Shown: in pieces, positions 36,267 to 47,724 of the stretch
Numbering within the stretch: the stretch's first letter is position 1
Layout: the number at the start of each line of letters is the position of its first letter
Assembly (NCBI GenBank): GCA_008931825.1
Contig: QXVZ01026252.1
Location: forward strand, 1-47,724
Length of the DNA stretch: 47,724 nt
Source: Phallusia fumigata
Lineage: Eukaryota; Chordata; Ascidiacea; Phlebobranchia; Ascidiidae
Reading direction: 5' to 3'
The notes under the pieces: model-generated
Database searches by the model: none
Told to the model about the DNA's origin: nothing
The model's input: the letters and a program-made list of their open reading frames with translations, nothing else
Position numbers and translations under genes: made by a program

Positions 36267-37325
36267 AGGGAAATACTTGTTCTTGTCAAACAATTGATAA
36301 CCTTGTCTTTGCAATAATTTTTAGTTTGTAATATTGTACGACCAGTGTTCAGTTAATATTACCCGAAGAGGGCTTGTAAATTTGAAATATTGAGTTTTTT
36401 AGTAGGCTGTATCGGACTGTAAGCATTGGAATGAAACCTGTAGGTCCCACCGGAGATAAAGTGTTCGAGATAAACTGAATGTTTGCGTTCTTTGTTGCTC
36501 GATGTTGCCATCCTGTGACGGATTAGCTCACGACAATTTTTGAAGAAAGTTTATTCTTATTTTTCATACAGTTATAGCTGTAAATAGTTATGCTTAAGGC
36601 GAGCTTATAAATGCTACCTTTACTTGGCCTAAGCATTTCTTTGTGGGGACATACTTTACTTTTCACTGAAAGACCATCGTTTTGTTGAAACGTCTTAAAT
36701 ACAACGGTCACGTTCAATGACAATTCTGACTCATTAAAGTTATACTCTTAATTTACAACTTTTTTTCATTGATAATTAGTGATCTGTAAATATTCAACTC
36801 ATACACGGGGTACACAGCCCTGTCTGCAGTTAGTACAGGGGAATCCTCCAAACCACCGCTTATCTTATTGCTGCTTTTGGGTCCACATGACGAATTCAAG
36901 TTCCAAATACACAGCGGTGCTTTGTGCAGTAATAAAAGCCGAAAAATAGTTAGTTTTGGGCCAATCCGTTTACCAACATAAAATTCAGCTCTCAGTTCGC
37001 AGAAATGAATCACTTTAAAATACCTGACCCGGTTTATTAAATCTTGGCAACACAGTACGTTTGCTCCTTGCCCCACCCAAATCGAATAGGATTAATTGCT
37101 AAACGAAAAAACTTGAACTTGCCAAACGCTGACCGTGGACCAAAGTATACGAGACTTACAAGATTTTTTCTCTCGTAAGTTGTTCTCAACTTTGTTGGCA
37201 CTACAAACATCGGTCGGTAATTTAAACTGACAACAACCAAATCAATGTTGATCAAGCCTACACACAGTTTTGGGTTTTACTACGCAATGTTCGTTGTGCT
37301 GTTGCAATTGACAGTTTCTTTAGTT

Positions 37326-37511
37326 CAGTGATTCTCAAAGTGTGGTCCGCCATTCCCTCACAGTGGTCCGCGAAAAGGTGACTTAAACTAGGCACTGGTT
37401 TATAAAATCGCCTGTTTTAAGAGCGTGTCGGAACGAAATTCTGTTTGGTGGTCCTCAGAAAAAATTCAAAGATGAAGTGGTCCCCGGGCTAAAAAAGTTT
37501 GAGAAACACTG
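37326..37511. mobile_element. hAT-like MITE with target duplication
   Basis: 186 bases with terminal inverted repeats: left cagtgattctcaaag, right ctttttt-type end closing tttgagaaacactg (13 of the first 14 bases match). Flanked by ctttagtt and cactagtt, an 8-bp target duplication with 6 of 8 identical, as expected for hAT transposition. No coding capacity. Confidence 0.8.
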
Positions 37512-38265
37512 CACTAGTTTATCCTGATAGCACAAAGTCTGTCGAAGTAATCTCAGCACCACGACGCTTTTACGAATAAAAGCATGTTCTTAACCGAAAG
37601 AAACGAAATGTATGAAGGTCGATACGGGAAGGAAACAGCGTCTCCACCCAGAGAAATTTTCCAAAGTGTAGAAAATGTTTTCGCATAAAACAGGGAATTG
37701 TGGATAACGGAACGAATTGAAATGTTGCACCCAGCAAACCGGAGCAAATCTACGAAGATTGGAAAACAAATATCAGTGAAACGTAAACAATTTTTCACCT
37801 GACCACGTTTGAAATCTTGACGCGGTAGTTCACCTTATTTCAGGCGGGTGGCGCATACACATTTAAGGTCACTTTATATTTGACAAATGCTTTAAGCTGT
37901 TAGGAGAACAAGTGTCCACATGCGTCAACTTGGCCGATTTACAGACAGTGTGACACAATGACCAATAGAGAATTTTAACGATTGGCACGTGCATTGTTGG
38001 TAGAAGATAGTCCACTGTTTAGCAGCGATACAATGTTACCTGCCGTACTTTAAGGTTATAGGTAATACACAATAAGAGCACCTTTGCACAACCTTTTTAC
38101 CCTTTCATTTGTTGCAGCAGTAAGGCACATCAATCAGTTGCAGCTCACCTGATGTAACTATTTCGCACTTGACAACATTTACCTTTGCACAATTTTTGTT
38201 TCTTCTCCTCTACTTATTGTAACACAAAAACCTAATTTTTGTCCACACAATGCTAAAACATAGTC

Positions 38266-38271
38266 TTTAAT
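38266..38271 (-). terminator. EDC4: EDC4 poly(A) signal (ATTAAA)
   Basis: ATTAAA on the minus strand, 62 bases after the EDC4 stop codon. It is the common variant of the AATAAA signal and sits at a plausible distance. Confidence 0.55.
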
Positions 38272-38333
38272 GTGGCGTGGTCTCCACAGGGGAATGGACA
38301 CTAGGTCCTTTGCAAGGCATTCACAGTAGAATT

Positions 38334-41300
38334 CTACTTCATGAGGGACTGAGCTGCCATGGAGAGCATTTTCAGATCTTTGGCAAGGGATGGAGTTTCT
38401 AGTGGTCCCTGAGCACAGGTTTGCAATTTCTGCACGAGCGCGCTTAACACGCTGTGCATGTACTCTTGCGTCACCTGGTGGCGACGGTCAAGGTTCATCA
38501 CCGCTTCTTGCAAATACCTGTTGCACAAACATTCAAATTGTAAATTGTGAGTGAAATTTGTATTTTATAAGTATTTATTACTACTTGTATGACTTTAAAA
38601 CAGAATTTTTGTTCGAGGCAATCGGTCTACGACAGTATTTCTCAAACTTTTTTGATGCGACGGTTGGACTTTCGTCGCAACAGCGATAACAACTAAAGAC
38701 GCCTATTATCAAAGTTGTATTTATTAACACAAAAACAGTTGAACTACAAAACGAAATTATTTTGCGACGCCCTTGGAAAATTAATACGACGCAACAGGGC
38801 GTCGCGACGCACAGTTTGAGAACCACGGGTCTATAATAACAGCGATGTAGAAACTGTCTTTTATTATTTTTTACGTTCGCAGTTGAAAAGTGGGAAAACA
38901 AGAGTTAGAATCATTCGGGATAAAAGTAACGAGGTAACTTACTTCCATTTGATTTCAGTTTTGGTTGTGAGATCGCTTGACAGCTGTTGGATGAGCGACA
39001 GCAGGATAGGTTGCTGTAACGGACATGGTGTGACCCCAAACACCACAGACGGATCCACAGTTTCACAAACGTACATCACGAGGTTAAGATCCGATGCTGT
39101 TAAAGCCTAAAAAAGTGGACTGGTAGGTATTTGGCCTTGTTTTGTAGGACAGAAGCTCCACAAATACTCTTTAATTGAACTGATGATGAAAACAGCGATT
39201 GTCAATACTTGCAATAAAATGTCATCAGTACATACAAGTTCTCTGGCAAATATGTTTTTAATCAAGCCACCCTGTACATTGTAAAAACACAACTAACAGA
39301 TGGAAAACCCCTAATTGATACAGTGGCATTTTGCTTCTTTTAAACAGATTGTCTTCTCTTTGGCCCGCAAATAAATGCTCAATGCGTAAAAGGTTATAAC
39401 GCCCAAAGTTTAAAGTATACTTTTCATATTGTTTCTTTTTGTTGCGAGCTAAATGTGGCAACATACCGTTTGGAATGCAGTGTTAACGTTGCCCTGCTGC
39501 AGTAACTTGAGAATCTGCTGTTGTTGGTCCAAAATATTTGCCCTGCTCTGTGGACGAGACCCGAGAGCGCCACCAACCGGCGAAGTGCCAGGTGCCAAGG
39601 TGCCACTGTCACCTGCCACTGCCAGCTTGTCATCCAGGGTGGTGGTGAGGATTTCACGGACCACGTCTCCTATGGCTTTGGTGTGTTCAGCGAATGCCGA
39701 ATCCTGTTGCTTTTTGACTGCCTCCAGCACACTGCCGGTTATACGTTCTTCGCATCTGCATGTATTGACAGTTTTAACAAATGTTGGATTTAAGATATCA
39801 TAACGAAACCTGATTATCGCCTGTAAGTTGTTCGCCAAAGTCGGCGGTTGGAGCGGTGGGGTTGCAAAAAGGAAAAACACCCTGAAATTTTAGCTGATCG
39901 TAACGATCATTTATCCCCGGTCATTATTGTTTCTACTCGCAGGCATTTAAGGATGCGTCAGTAACGCATAACGCGTAACCTTTTTGCCTGGGGGGCTAAT
40001 CAATAGACAATGGCTACTCAACCATGTTTGGCAACGGTCCGGTTAGACAAGGTCAAATTGCGAAGGTCCAATGTTGCTACTGCCCGTATCAGAGCCTATT
40101 GGCCATTTGGAACAGAGCTCCTCAACCGGGGTTTGTTGAAACCCGAATTGTTGATCGAGTATGATGAGCAAAAGAATCTTAGAAAAATCAAGTTGCAATA
40201 GTCTGCCAGGAAAACCTATTTTCCGCGTATAACACCCCGTGACCACTTATTTTCAATATAGCGTTGAATGTGCATAGGTCAATAGGGTAAGATTTTCATA
40301 GGGGGAGGGGTGCATAATAAAGAAAAGGAAACATTACCTTATATGATCAATTTTGCAACAGGAAGGTTTTTTTTATCTTACCTGGCAAGGGATTTCTCGA
40401 TTTCAGCGGGAATCTGTTTTTGCAAGATGTTCGCCACATCCGAGGAAAGACGTTTACTCGCAGCTTGCAGTTGACTTGTGGCTTCGAACGATTCCTTGAT
40501 GAGATTCTGCAGACGATCTTGTTCGGGCTTCAAGCGATATTGAAGTTGCTTCTCCGTCTTGGCCACGACTAAAACGGTAGTGGAGAGTAGATTTGAGCAT
40601 ATTTCCTAACTGTAACATATTACAATCCCCCAAGAGCAAAATTTTGACCAATCATGGTTCGCCATCGCTGGTTATAGACGTGTTAAAAGTGCGTTTCTAT
40701 CGGGGAATTCGATCCAAACAAAATTTTCCTGCTAAATAGGGAAAAGACAAAACAAGAAAGTTTACTTAAACGTTTTATCATTTTGTTTACAGTAGGCTAA
40801 AAAATGTAATTCTGTTTGCTTTTAATAGTTTCAATAGTTACAAACGTAATAAGTGACAAAAGTTATTACAAGGTTTGCCCTTGCCCTACGAAAAAATTAC
40901 ATTTGGATTTCGGGGCCTACTAGAAATTACAAACGATCTCAAAATCTCTAAAAACTTAAAAACTCTTCATTCCTGATGCACAGCGCTTCGCAGCGATTAT
41001 ATGTAAATGCGTAACAACACACCAAAAACTAAAGGAAATGCATACGTTCTTGCAATCCCCGGTTGTAGGTTTCCGACAGTTGTTGAAACATGGCTTGGCT
41101 TGATCGTTCGACGGGCGGAACGACGGCGTTGAAGAGAATCTCGGGGAGACTGCTGACAATTTGCGCATGAAGGGATTTTGCGGTGCCAGTTGCAATGCTG
41201 TCGACCATTTCCTACACACATATACAATCGATCTTACTGTGGGATCGTTTAACTCAGTGTTTCCCAACCGGGAAGGCATTCCTCCACATGGAAAATTTTC

Positions 41301-44300
41301 ATGGGATAAGGGGAGGAATATATATATTTTTCGGTAGACCGGTTGTTATTAACCTTTCAATTACTTTTTGACTAGTAGGGTATGAATGAAAAGTTCGAAA
41401 AAAAGAAAAGGGGAAAGCATTAAACATGTTGGCATCCATTAATTTAACTGTTCACACTTAAATTGAAAATATAACAGCCCTCTTTTCCTTGGATCAACAA
41501 CTTGGGCCTACAATCGGTTGGTTGATAATATCTAATGCTTGTTTATCGGGATTTGAATATGGCGTTTTGAGCTAACGTCTTAAAAACAAATAAGAAAAAT
41601 TCGCTGTGCACGGAAAACACTTGGAAGGTCGGCTTACCTTCGACTTCACCAATTTAGCGACGTTTTCTTTCATCACGTGGTCAGTTGCAGTAAGTTTCTG
41701 AACAATCGACTGACTCAGCTGTTCCTTTATCGGTTCAAGGCTACCAGCCAATCCTGCGGTACGTGATTCGTAAGCCAGTGGCAATGATAATGTAATCGTG
41801 TTTCAAAAAAATACGTTTTTAAAAAACTATCCCATATTTACACCTCAGGATGTGCATACTTGTCAATTGCTTAAAAAAGATAAGTAATTCGTTTTAATTT
41901 TACACATACTATACGAATTGTTCGTTTTTGACAACTGGGACTGGTGGATCCAAAAGGGACAAGAATCACGCTTAGATCCCACTTGAAATAAATTTCAATA
42001 CCTCACCTGGTAAAACTGATTGTTTGATTTCAGCTTTGATAACCCTCCCTATCTTATTTGCAGTGGCTTCTGTCACTCCAGTTTGCATTGCTTTCATATC
42101 GTTCAACATTCGACGTTGGTTTTCCGTGACAGATTTGAGAGATTTTTCTAGTCTGTCGCCTTTTAAAGAAACAATACAGGGCTATAAAGGAAAAGTTATT
42201 GTACGCAAAGTCAATAATTAGGGTGCGTTTTCAGTTGCTCGGACTTTTACCTTATTATTCCGGGTACAATTGATTTGTAAATAGGTAAATTCAGTCTTAT
42301 TAAGTTCGGAAAAATAGATTGTTCACATCTCTTTGGGTCAAATCAGTTGGTTCTTATTGGTGTAAAAACGTGCAAGCTCTTTGGGTTGTCAAATAAAATA
42401 AAATTCAGGTAACGGTCAGCCATAGCCCAACTTTTCAGGCATGCCTGTTTGCCACAGCATAAAATCATTTCAAGAGATTTTTTAGTTACGACATACGATT
42501 TCATGCTACCAAGTTATACCGTCAATTACCTTGCTGTTCTGACCGCTTTATCGAAGTGTCGTTTTGCTTCTGCGCCTGACTCTGTTTCTTCGTCATTGTC
42601 TGTAACTCCCTCTGGTGGTCGTTCAGCAGGTCGCGTTGCTGATGCTGAAGCTCGGTGAGAATTCGAACAAGCTCTTGCGCGTCAAGACCCGGCCTGGGCT
42701 GTAAACACAAAACGACAAAAATTAAACATCGCAGATGCAAGGCCAAAGACACAATAAAGAGAGTTCGAAAAAACTTATCAGCCCAAGTATAGGAAATATA
42801 CATCGCCATCTTCGATCGACATTCCTTATTCCAACAAAAACTTATCAACCCATTCGGCAAAGCCACAAAAGTAATATTAACCTCAATTGCTTGTTGCAGT
42901 TCATCGGCTTGTTGGGTTGGAATTTCCTGTTGCACAGAACGAGCGGAAGGTTCTGGATTCAACTGCATACTGCCACCTGGTGGTGACCTGTATAAAAACT
43001 TGTTGTTTTTGTCTGTTACTGAAAATGCTTGTCTTTGCCTGTTACTGAAAATGTAAAAATTGATGAATATTTTCAACAACCTGGATGACATTGACCGCGA
43101 CATGGTGACGTCAGGAGCTTTAGGCCACGACGTCCCAGGTGGACCACCAGATGAGGACTGCATCAGAATAGGAGGAAAAGGGTCCATTGATGCAGAGGAC
43201 ACATGTGAACTAGGGCCTACAAAAAACCACATTACCTTATTTGAAAGCTAATTTCTTTTTGGCTGGTTTACTATCTTCAGGCACCAAGTGCTACCGAAAG
43301 AGTGTTAGCTGATCTAAGCCAGGCTCTTTGGTAATATCTCCCAACAAAAACCTAATACATAAAGTCAAAACCAATACAACAGTGGTTCCCAACCAGGGAG
43401 GAAATGAATTCCGCCATATGATGTAGTGTTTCTACTTCCATTTATATGACTAAGTCATTTAAGTGTAGTGTTTCTTCTAGTAGGGAAGGAATGAAAAGTC
43501 CTAAAATAAGCAAGGCGAGAATGCGTAAAAAAAATTTTTTTGTTTTAATTTTAAGAAATTTGGAACCGCTGCAATGAACAACCTGAATTAACTTTAGTTT
43601 GGTGTAGATACCTGCAGTAGGAAACCCCATGTTGAGCATATTGGAATGGCTGTGAGACAACACAACAGGAATGTTAGCAGCGGGATCATTTAAGTCCTTG
43701 TTTGGATCCCCATCCTGTGTTGAAGTAGAAGAAATCAAGTCAGGGGACTTTACTGATCTCGTCCTCACTACTGGAAGAGGATCAACCCTTGCTGGGGATG
43801 ATGAGGCACGTGGGAGGACAGGGGAAGATGGGGGAGTGGCGGGATCATCTGCAGGAGAAGGGTTCATCATAGGAGGAGCTTCCGATGCAACTGTTGATGG
43901 GCTGAGAACCAAGTTCGACAACGGGTTTCTTGACATGGAACCTTAAAAATATGAAAACACGCTTTTGAAAGTTTTCAATAAACAGGAAATGTAGCAAAGG
44001 AAAGACTTCAAAGTAAACACTGGTCTTGTTGACCAACCCATTTTATAAGTGTTTTGCTAAACTCTTTTTCTCACAAAATTTTGGGTAAAATATTAACCAA
44101 TAGTAGGGATTAAATTTGATAAAGGTACAGACGCCAAGACAAGCACTGTTTTCGAGCTCTTATGAAACCACGAATGCAATTAAACAAACTGCACGATCTT
44201 ATCTATGTTTTGAAAAATTAGGTATTGGTTTGGTGCAGCCCATTTCTACCACTTACCACGCAGAAGATCTTGACTTGGTTGATAATAAGATTCCTCTCTG

Positions 44301-45984
44301 TTGCTATACGGAGTGACCGCAGTGAAACTGGTGTTCGTCGATTCAACAGGATTGTTTGGCTGCAAAATCAATGTTATTTCTGTAACAATTCGGTTACAGG
44401 GCCCATAGCTTTTTGTCCTTAAAACTAAATACATGCCATACAGCTTGTGAAGTGATTCAAATCCATTTAAAAATGTATCATTTGCAACCAATAAAAAAAC
44501 AGTCTAAAGTGCTCACCAAAATTTGACTACACATTGGCAGTGTGTTCATCTAATCCGACTTGTTAATAAACAAACATTACCAACTTACACTTTTCAGAGG
44601 AGCCATGAATGCATCAGGAGTAAGGAGAACTGGGGGTTGCTGTGGGGAAGGTGACACAGAGCGAGTGAGGTCGGGAGCAACTGATCTCTCTTGTGTTGAT
44701 GAGTGAGGAAGAGGTTGAAGAGGAACTGATGGTTCTGGTGATGCTGGTTGCTGGTTGGCAACAATTGTCTACAAAAAGGTACAATGCGTTTTGTAGCAAA
44801 TAGCAATGCATCATTAAAATGCATAAAACACTATTATTACTTTTTTTAAGCATTACATTAAAGTAATTGGTAGTACTATAACGAAGAATCAGGTATAGAT
44901 TAGGTGATTTGGAATTTCAAGTATGGATTTAAACCTCTCCATCTCGGTCTCTTGATTACATCAAGTTGCAGATATTTTTCCAAATTGAATCTTTGAAAAC
45001 TGACAATGCAGTTTTGGTAACGCGATATTTACCCTTTTGTGCAACAACAATACTCTGCCTTTTGACCAAGTTTAAATTTTATAATTACTGGACAATAAGA
45101 TAATTATGTGAAGAGCCTTGAACTAAAATAAAAAAAAATTGTCATATTTCATTGCTAGTAGACATGCATGTACCTATCTGTACTTCCGATCTATATAGCG
45201 GCAAAGTGGCAACAATAGTATCGTGTCTGATTGAATAAAGTTGCTGTGGTGCAATGTCCACCACATCGCAATGTGGCATCGTAATGATTGCTGTGACGCA
45301 ATTACACCCATGTTTTTTACCTAGGTGTCTGTTGGTGTGAAAAAGCAACCCATGTCTAAGTATGGTGTTTTGCTACATCGTAGTCAGCGTATAAACACAT
45401 GTTTGGCGTGTAAACAATTATTATTTGCGGATAAACAGGTGAATCCAATCAGAAGTTGCAAAATGCTTTGACATACTTTGCATTGTAGCAAACATCCAAA
45501 AATGATACAGGGTTGTTTGCTTTGAACAAATATAGTCATTTTTCGAATTGACATTTTATGAGCCAATTTCTTTGGTGGGGACCCATAACTACTACCTGAT
45601 CCTAATTGTTCAGAAGTTTAAAAAAGTTCACAGTATATTGTCTTACTCTTAAGTTTATAATTTTTCTGGAGCCAAAAAAAGTCAAAAGTTGCTGGACATT
45701 CTAAATAAAATAATCAACCTTCATCTTATTGATTTTGAAACAACTGCTCCCTTCCCTGTAACCCTAACATCATATAATTCTAACCAAGCATACATCATCA
45801 TGGTTTGAATCATTGCGCTCTTCTTGGAAATCTGGTTTATATTCATGTGATTCCAAGTTGAAAGAATGTGAAGCAACCAGGTCACTTAGCGATCCATTCA
45901 CACTTGGCTCTTGTGATGGCAGATCATCAGGTTTGCTAGGTTGGAAAAGATTCTCATCTGCGCTGCTTAAACTCACTGTGTCCT
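38334..45984 (-). CDS. EDC4: EDC4 (enhancer of mRNA decapping 4), 3' portion
   Basis: Exons, 5' to 3': 45984-45794, 44768-44589, 44359-44257, 43941-43612, 43216-43081, 42987-42882, 42698-42530, 42159-42007, 41753-41638, 41211-41046, 40568-40382, 39755-39467, 39106-38943, 38517-38334. Phases agree throughout. The first exons encode a Ser/Pro-rich linker including LLTPDAFMAP. A Gln-rich helical region follows (ELVRILTELQHQQRDLL), then the conserved C-terminal domain: LEPIKEQLSQSIV..LVKSK, SSQAMFQQLSETY, QQQQILKLLQQGNVNTAFQ, ALTASDLNLVMYVCETVDPS, CPLQQPILLSLIQQLSSDL and YLQEAVMNLD. EDC4 (Ge-1/Hedls) links DCP1 and DCP2 in P bodies and promotes decapping. The N-terminal WD40 exons are not in the window and must lie beyond the right edge, past the minisatellite. 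Confidence 0.92.
38633..38828. mobile_element. hAT-like MITE in last EDC4 intron
   Basis: Left end cagtatttctcaaac, right end gtttgagaaccacgg (12 of 15 terminal bases match as inverted repeats). Flanked by gtctacga and gtctataa, an imperfect 8-bp target duplication. The interior carries gcgacg-rich inverted segments. No coding capacity. Confidence 0.72.
41255..41440 (+). mobile_element. Non-autonomous hAT-like element in EDC4 intron
   Basis: Begins cagtgtttcccaacc and contains tagtagggtatgaatgaaaa, shared with 43380-43540 and, inverted, with 32432-32520. The interior aggaatatatatattttt is AT-rich. Right end approximate. Confidence 0.55.
43380..43540 (+). mobile_element. Non-autonomous hAT-like element in EDC4 intron
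   Basis: Begins cagtggttcccaacc and contains tagtagggaaggaatgaaaa followed by cctaaaataagcaagg. Same family as the elements at 41255 and 32432. Right end approximate. Confidence 0.6.
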
Positions 45985-46414
45985 CTGCCAAAAAAACAGT
46001 TAAAATTTTCTTACTTAATATTTTGGGGTAAATAGTCCCTGATATTTTCAACATTTTAGATTTTGTACAATAACTACTTTAAAAAGTGTTTGTTTTAAAA
46101 TGAATAAATAATTGGTAACATGTTTTCTTATTCACTGAACTACTAATATAAGTAATTATGACCCAACCTACAAACTTTAAAAGGCTAGTTAACTGCCTTC
46201 ACCATGATGACATGTTATACACACTGTTTATATTTCATCTAATTCAGACATCTTTTATTAATTTGCCCCATTTTAGGGGGTTAGTGGGGTAACTGCTGGG
46301 GTTATAAGGTAAAGTACAACAAATATTGCATCACAATAACATGTTATACAAACTGTCTAAATTTCATCCAATTCGGACATTGTTTAGCAATTTGCCCCAT
46401 TTAGGGGGCTAGTG

Positions 46415-46415
46415 N
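46415..46415. other. Single N inside minisatellite
   Basis: The repeat unit breaks here: the usual gtggggtaa continuation is replaced by unrelated sequence. It may be a gap join rather than one ambiguous base. Confidence 0.5.
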
Positions 46416-46779
46416 GGGTCCCTACATTTGTCATGACTTTACACCACAATTGTTTGTACAAGCATAAACTTATGGGTTCCCACACACATGCAATTGCAAA
46501 TCAGTAGCAGTGTTTAATAGAATGTGATCCTATTTTAAATTTGAAATAAAAACTAGAAGGGTGGCTTACCATATATAGACATTCTACATACACTATTACC
46601 CGACATTAAAAGAGGATATATTCCCCACATTATATTACATTGGGTTTTATAGTTACCAGCGCTATTTATGACATGATTGTTTCTGCTGGCAGAAACGCAT
46701 GGGTGCCAACACATGCAAAGTTGTACATTGTGCATTTTTCTGGATATGTCCAGGCTATAAGTATATAAACAAAGCAATC

Positions 46780-46780
46780 N
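46780..46780. other. Single N between repeated aacaaagcaat words
   Basis: The sequence before the N ends aaacaaagcaatc and restarts aacaaagcaat. This overlap-like pattern is the same, on a small scale, as at the 5880 join. Confidence 0.5.
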
Positions 46781-47421
46781 AACAAAGCAATAAAGCAATC
46801 GGTGCACCACAAAGACATGTTCTACAAACTGTCCAAGTAACATGAAGTTTGGACATTGTTTAATAATATTACACATTTTAGGGGGCTAGTGGGGTAACTT
46901 CTGGGGCTGTAAGGTAAAGAACGTTAAATATTGCACCACAATGACATGTTATGCAAACTGTACAAATTTCATCTAATTCGGAGGTTGTTTAAGTATTTGC
47001 CCCGGGGGGGGGGGCTAGTGGGGTAAATGCTGGGGCAGTAGGGTAAAAACCCTAATAATCGCACCACAATGACATGTAATGCAAACTGTCAGAATTTCAT
47101 CTAATTCGGAGATTGTTTAAGTATTTGCCCCATTTTAGGGGGCTAGTGGGGTAAATGCTGGGGCTGTAAGGTAAAGAACGTTAATAATCGCACCACAATG
47201 ACATGTTACGCAAACTGTCGGAATTTCATCTAATTCGGAGATTGTTTAAGTATTTGCCCCATTTCAGGGGGCTAGTGGGGTAAACGCTGGGGCTGTAGAG
47301 TAAAAAACCCTAATAATCGCACCACAATGACATGTTATGCAAACTGTCGGAATTTCATCTAATTCGGAGATTGTTTACGTATTTGCCCCATTTTAGGGGG
47401 CTAGTGGGGTAAATGCTGGGG

Positions 47422-47422
47422 N
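47422..47422. other. Single N inside minisatellite
   Basis: This unit is about 9 bases shorter than its neighbours at this point (120 against 128-129), so the N may hide missing bases. Confidence 0.45.
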
Positions 47423-47724
47423 AAACACATTAATTATTGCACTATAATGACATGGTATACAAACTGTCCAAATTTCATCCAATTCAGACATTGTTTATTA
47501 ATTTGACCCATTTTAGGGAGCTAGTCAGTAACTGCTGGGGCTATTGGGTAAAACTCATCAAATATAGCACCACAATGACATGTTATACAAACTATCTAAA
47601 TTTCATCCAATTCAGACATTGTTCAACAATTTGACCAATATTAGGGGGCTAGTAGGGTTACTGCAGGGGGGTAAAACACATCATTTATTGCACCAAAAAA
47701 GTTTCATCCAAATCCACCAAACAT

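Larger units (their letters stand above)
36267..38333. other. Convergent spacer between ABCG and EDC4
   Basis: The 3' ends of ABCG (plus) and EDC4 (minus) face each other. No exon was recognised. It holds one hAT-like element, a worn dispersed repeat near 37960-38035 and the EDC4 poly(A) signal. Confidence 0.6.
46195..47724. repeat. Diverged minisatellite, period about 129 bases
   Basis: Units carry gcaccacaatgacatgtta, aatttcatctaattcgga, tttgccccattttagggggc and tagtggggtaa in order. Unit starts near 46933, 47061, 47190, 47319, 47439 and 47567 give spacings of 128, 129, 129, 120 and 128. Two older units lie at about 46195-46440 and one near 46800, separated by unrelated sequence (46440-46795). 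The array reaches the window end and probably lies within an EDC4 intron. Confidence 0.9.

Noticed and set aside
39453-39803. 116-codon plus-strand open frame
   Set aside because: Shadow of the EDC4 exon 39755-39467 on the opposite strand; the minus-strand reading has clear EDC4 homology.
42522-43232. 236-codon continuous minus-strand open frame
   Set aside because: It spans three EDC4 exons and two introns that happen to lack stops; splice sites and EDC4 homology support separate exons 43216-43081, 42987-42882 and 42698-42530.

Overview
This window is animal nuclear DNA. Genes are split into many short exons with GT-AG introns, it is AT-rich, and all products are metazoan families. The compact introns and gene content suggest a marine invertebrate, perhaps an ascidian tunicate such as Ciona; the species is inference only. 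Coding calls come from reading exons by eye and joining them in frame at GT/AG sites; every exon chain given below keeps a consistent phase.

Layout, left to right. (1) 1-14 kb is a scrambled SAMHD1 neighbourhood on the minus strand: the 5' exons of one SAMHD1-like gene (copy A, running off the left edge), a 13-exon SAMHD1-like gene (copy B, 9512 down to 2960), and an array of degenerate repeat units carrying broken SAMHD1 exons. A stray exon of the neighbouring ornithine-decarboxylase-like gene lies at 2166-2279. Inside copy B is a perfect 1569-base direct repeat joined by a single N, almost certainly an unmerged contig overlap. (2) 17.5-27.2 kb holds two tandem plus-strand ornithine-decarboxylase-like genes, each with 10 exons and 436 codons. 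They keep the PLP lysine but have lost the residues that bind the delta-amino group of ornithine. (3) 30.0-36.3 kb is a 17-exon plus-strand ABCG (White/ABCG1-type) half-transporter. (4) 38.3-46.0 kb is the 3' half of EDC4 (minus strand), a P-body mRNA-decapping scaffold; its WD40-encoding 5' part lies beyond the right edge. (5) 46.2-47.7 kb is a diverged minisatellite with a period near 129 bases.

The genes do not form a pathway. What stands out is the history of the locus: SAMHD1 and the ODC-like gene were duplicated together and reshuffled, leaving exon fragments, a chimeric first exon, a decayed exon pair and at least one apparently broken splice donor. Short non-autonomous elements (hAT-like, and one foldback element) sit in introns and spacers. 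I found no tRNA, rRNA or CRISPR and no evidence of a wholly new system. The best candidates for novelty are the ODC-like pair with an altered substrate pocket and the SAM-less SAMHD1 pair.
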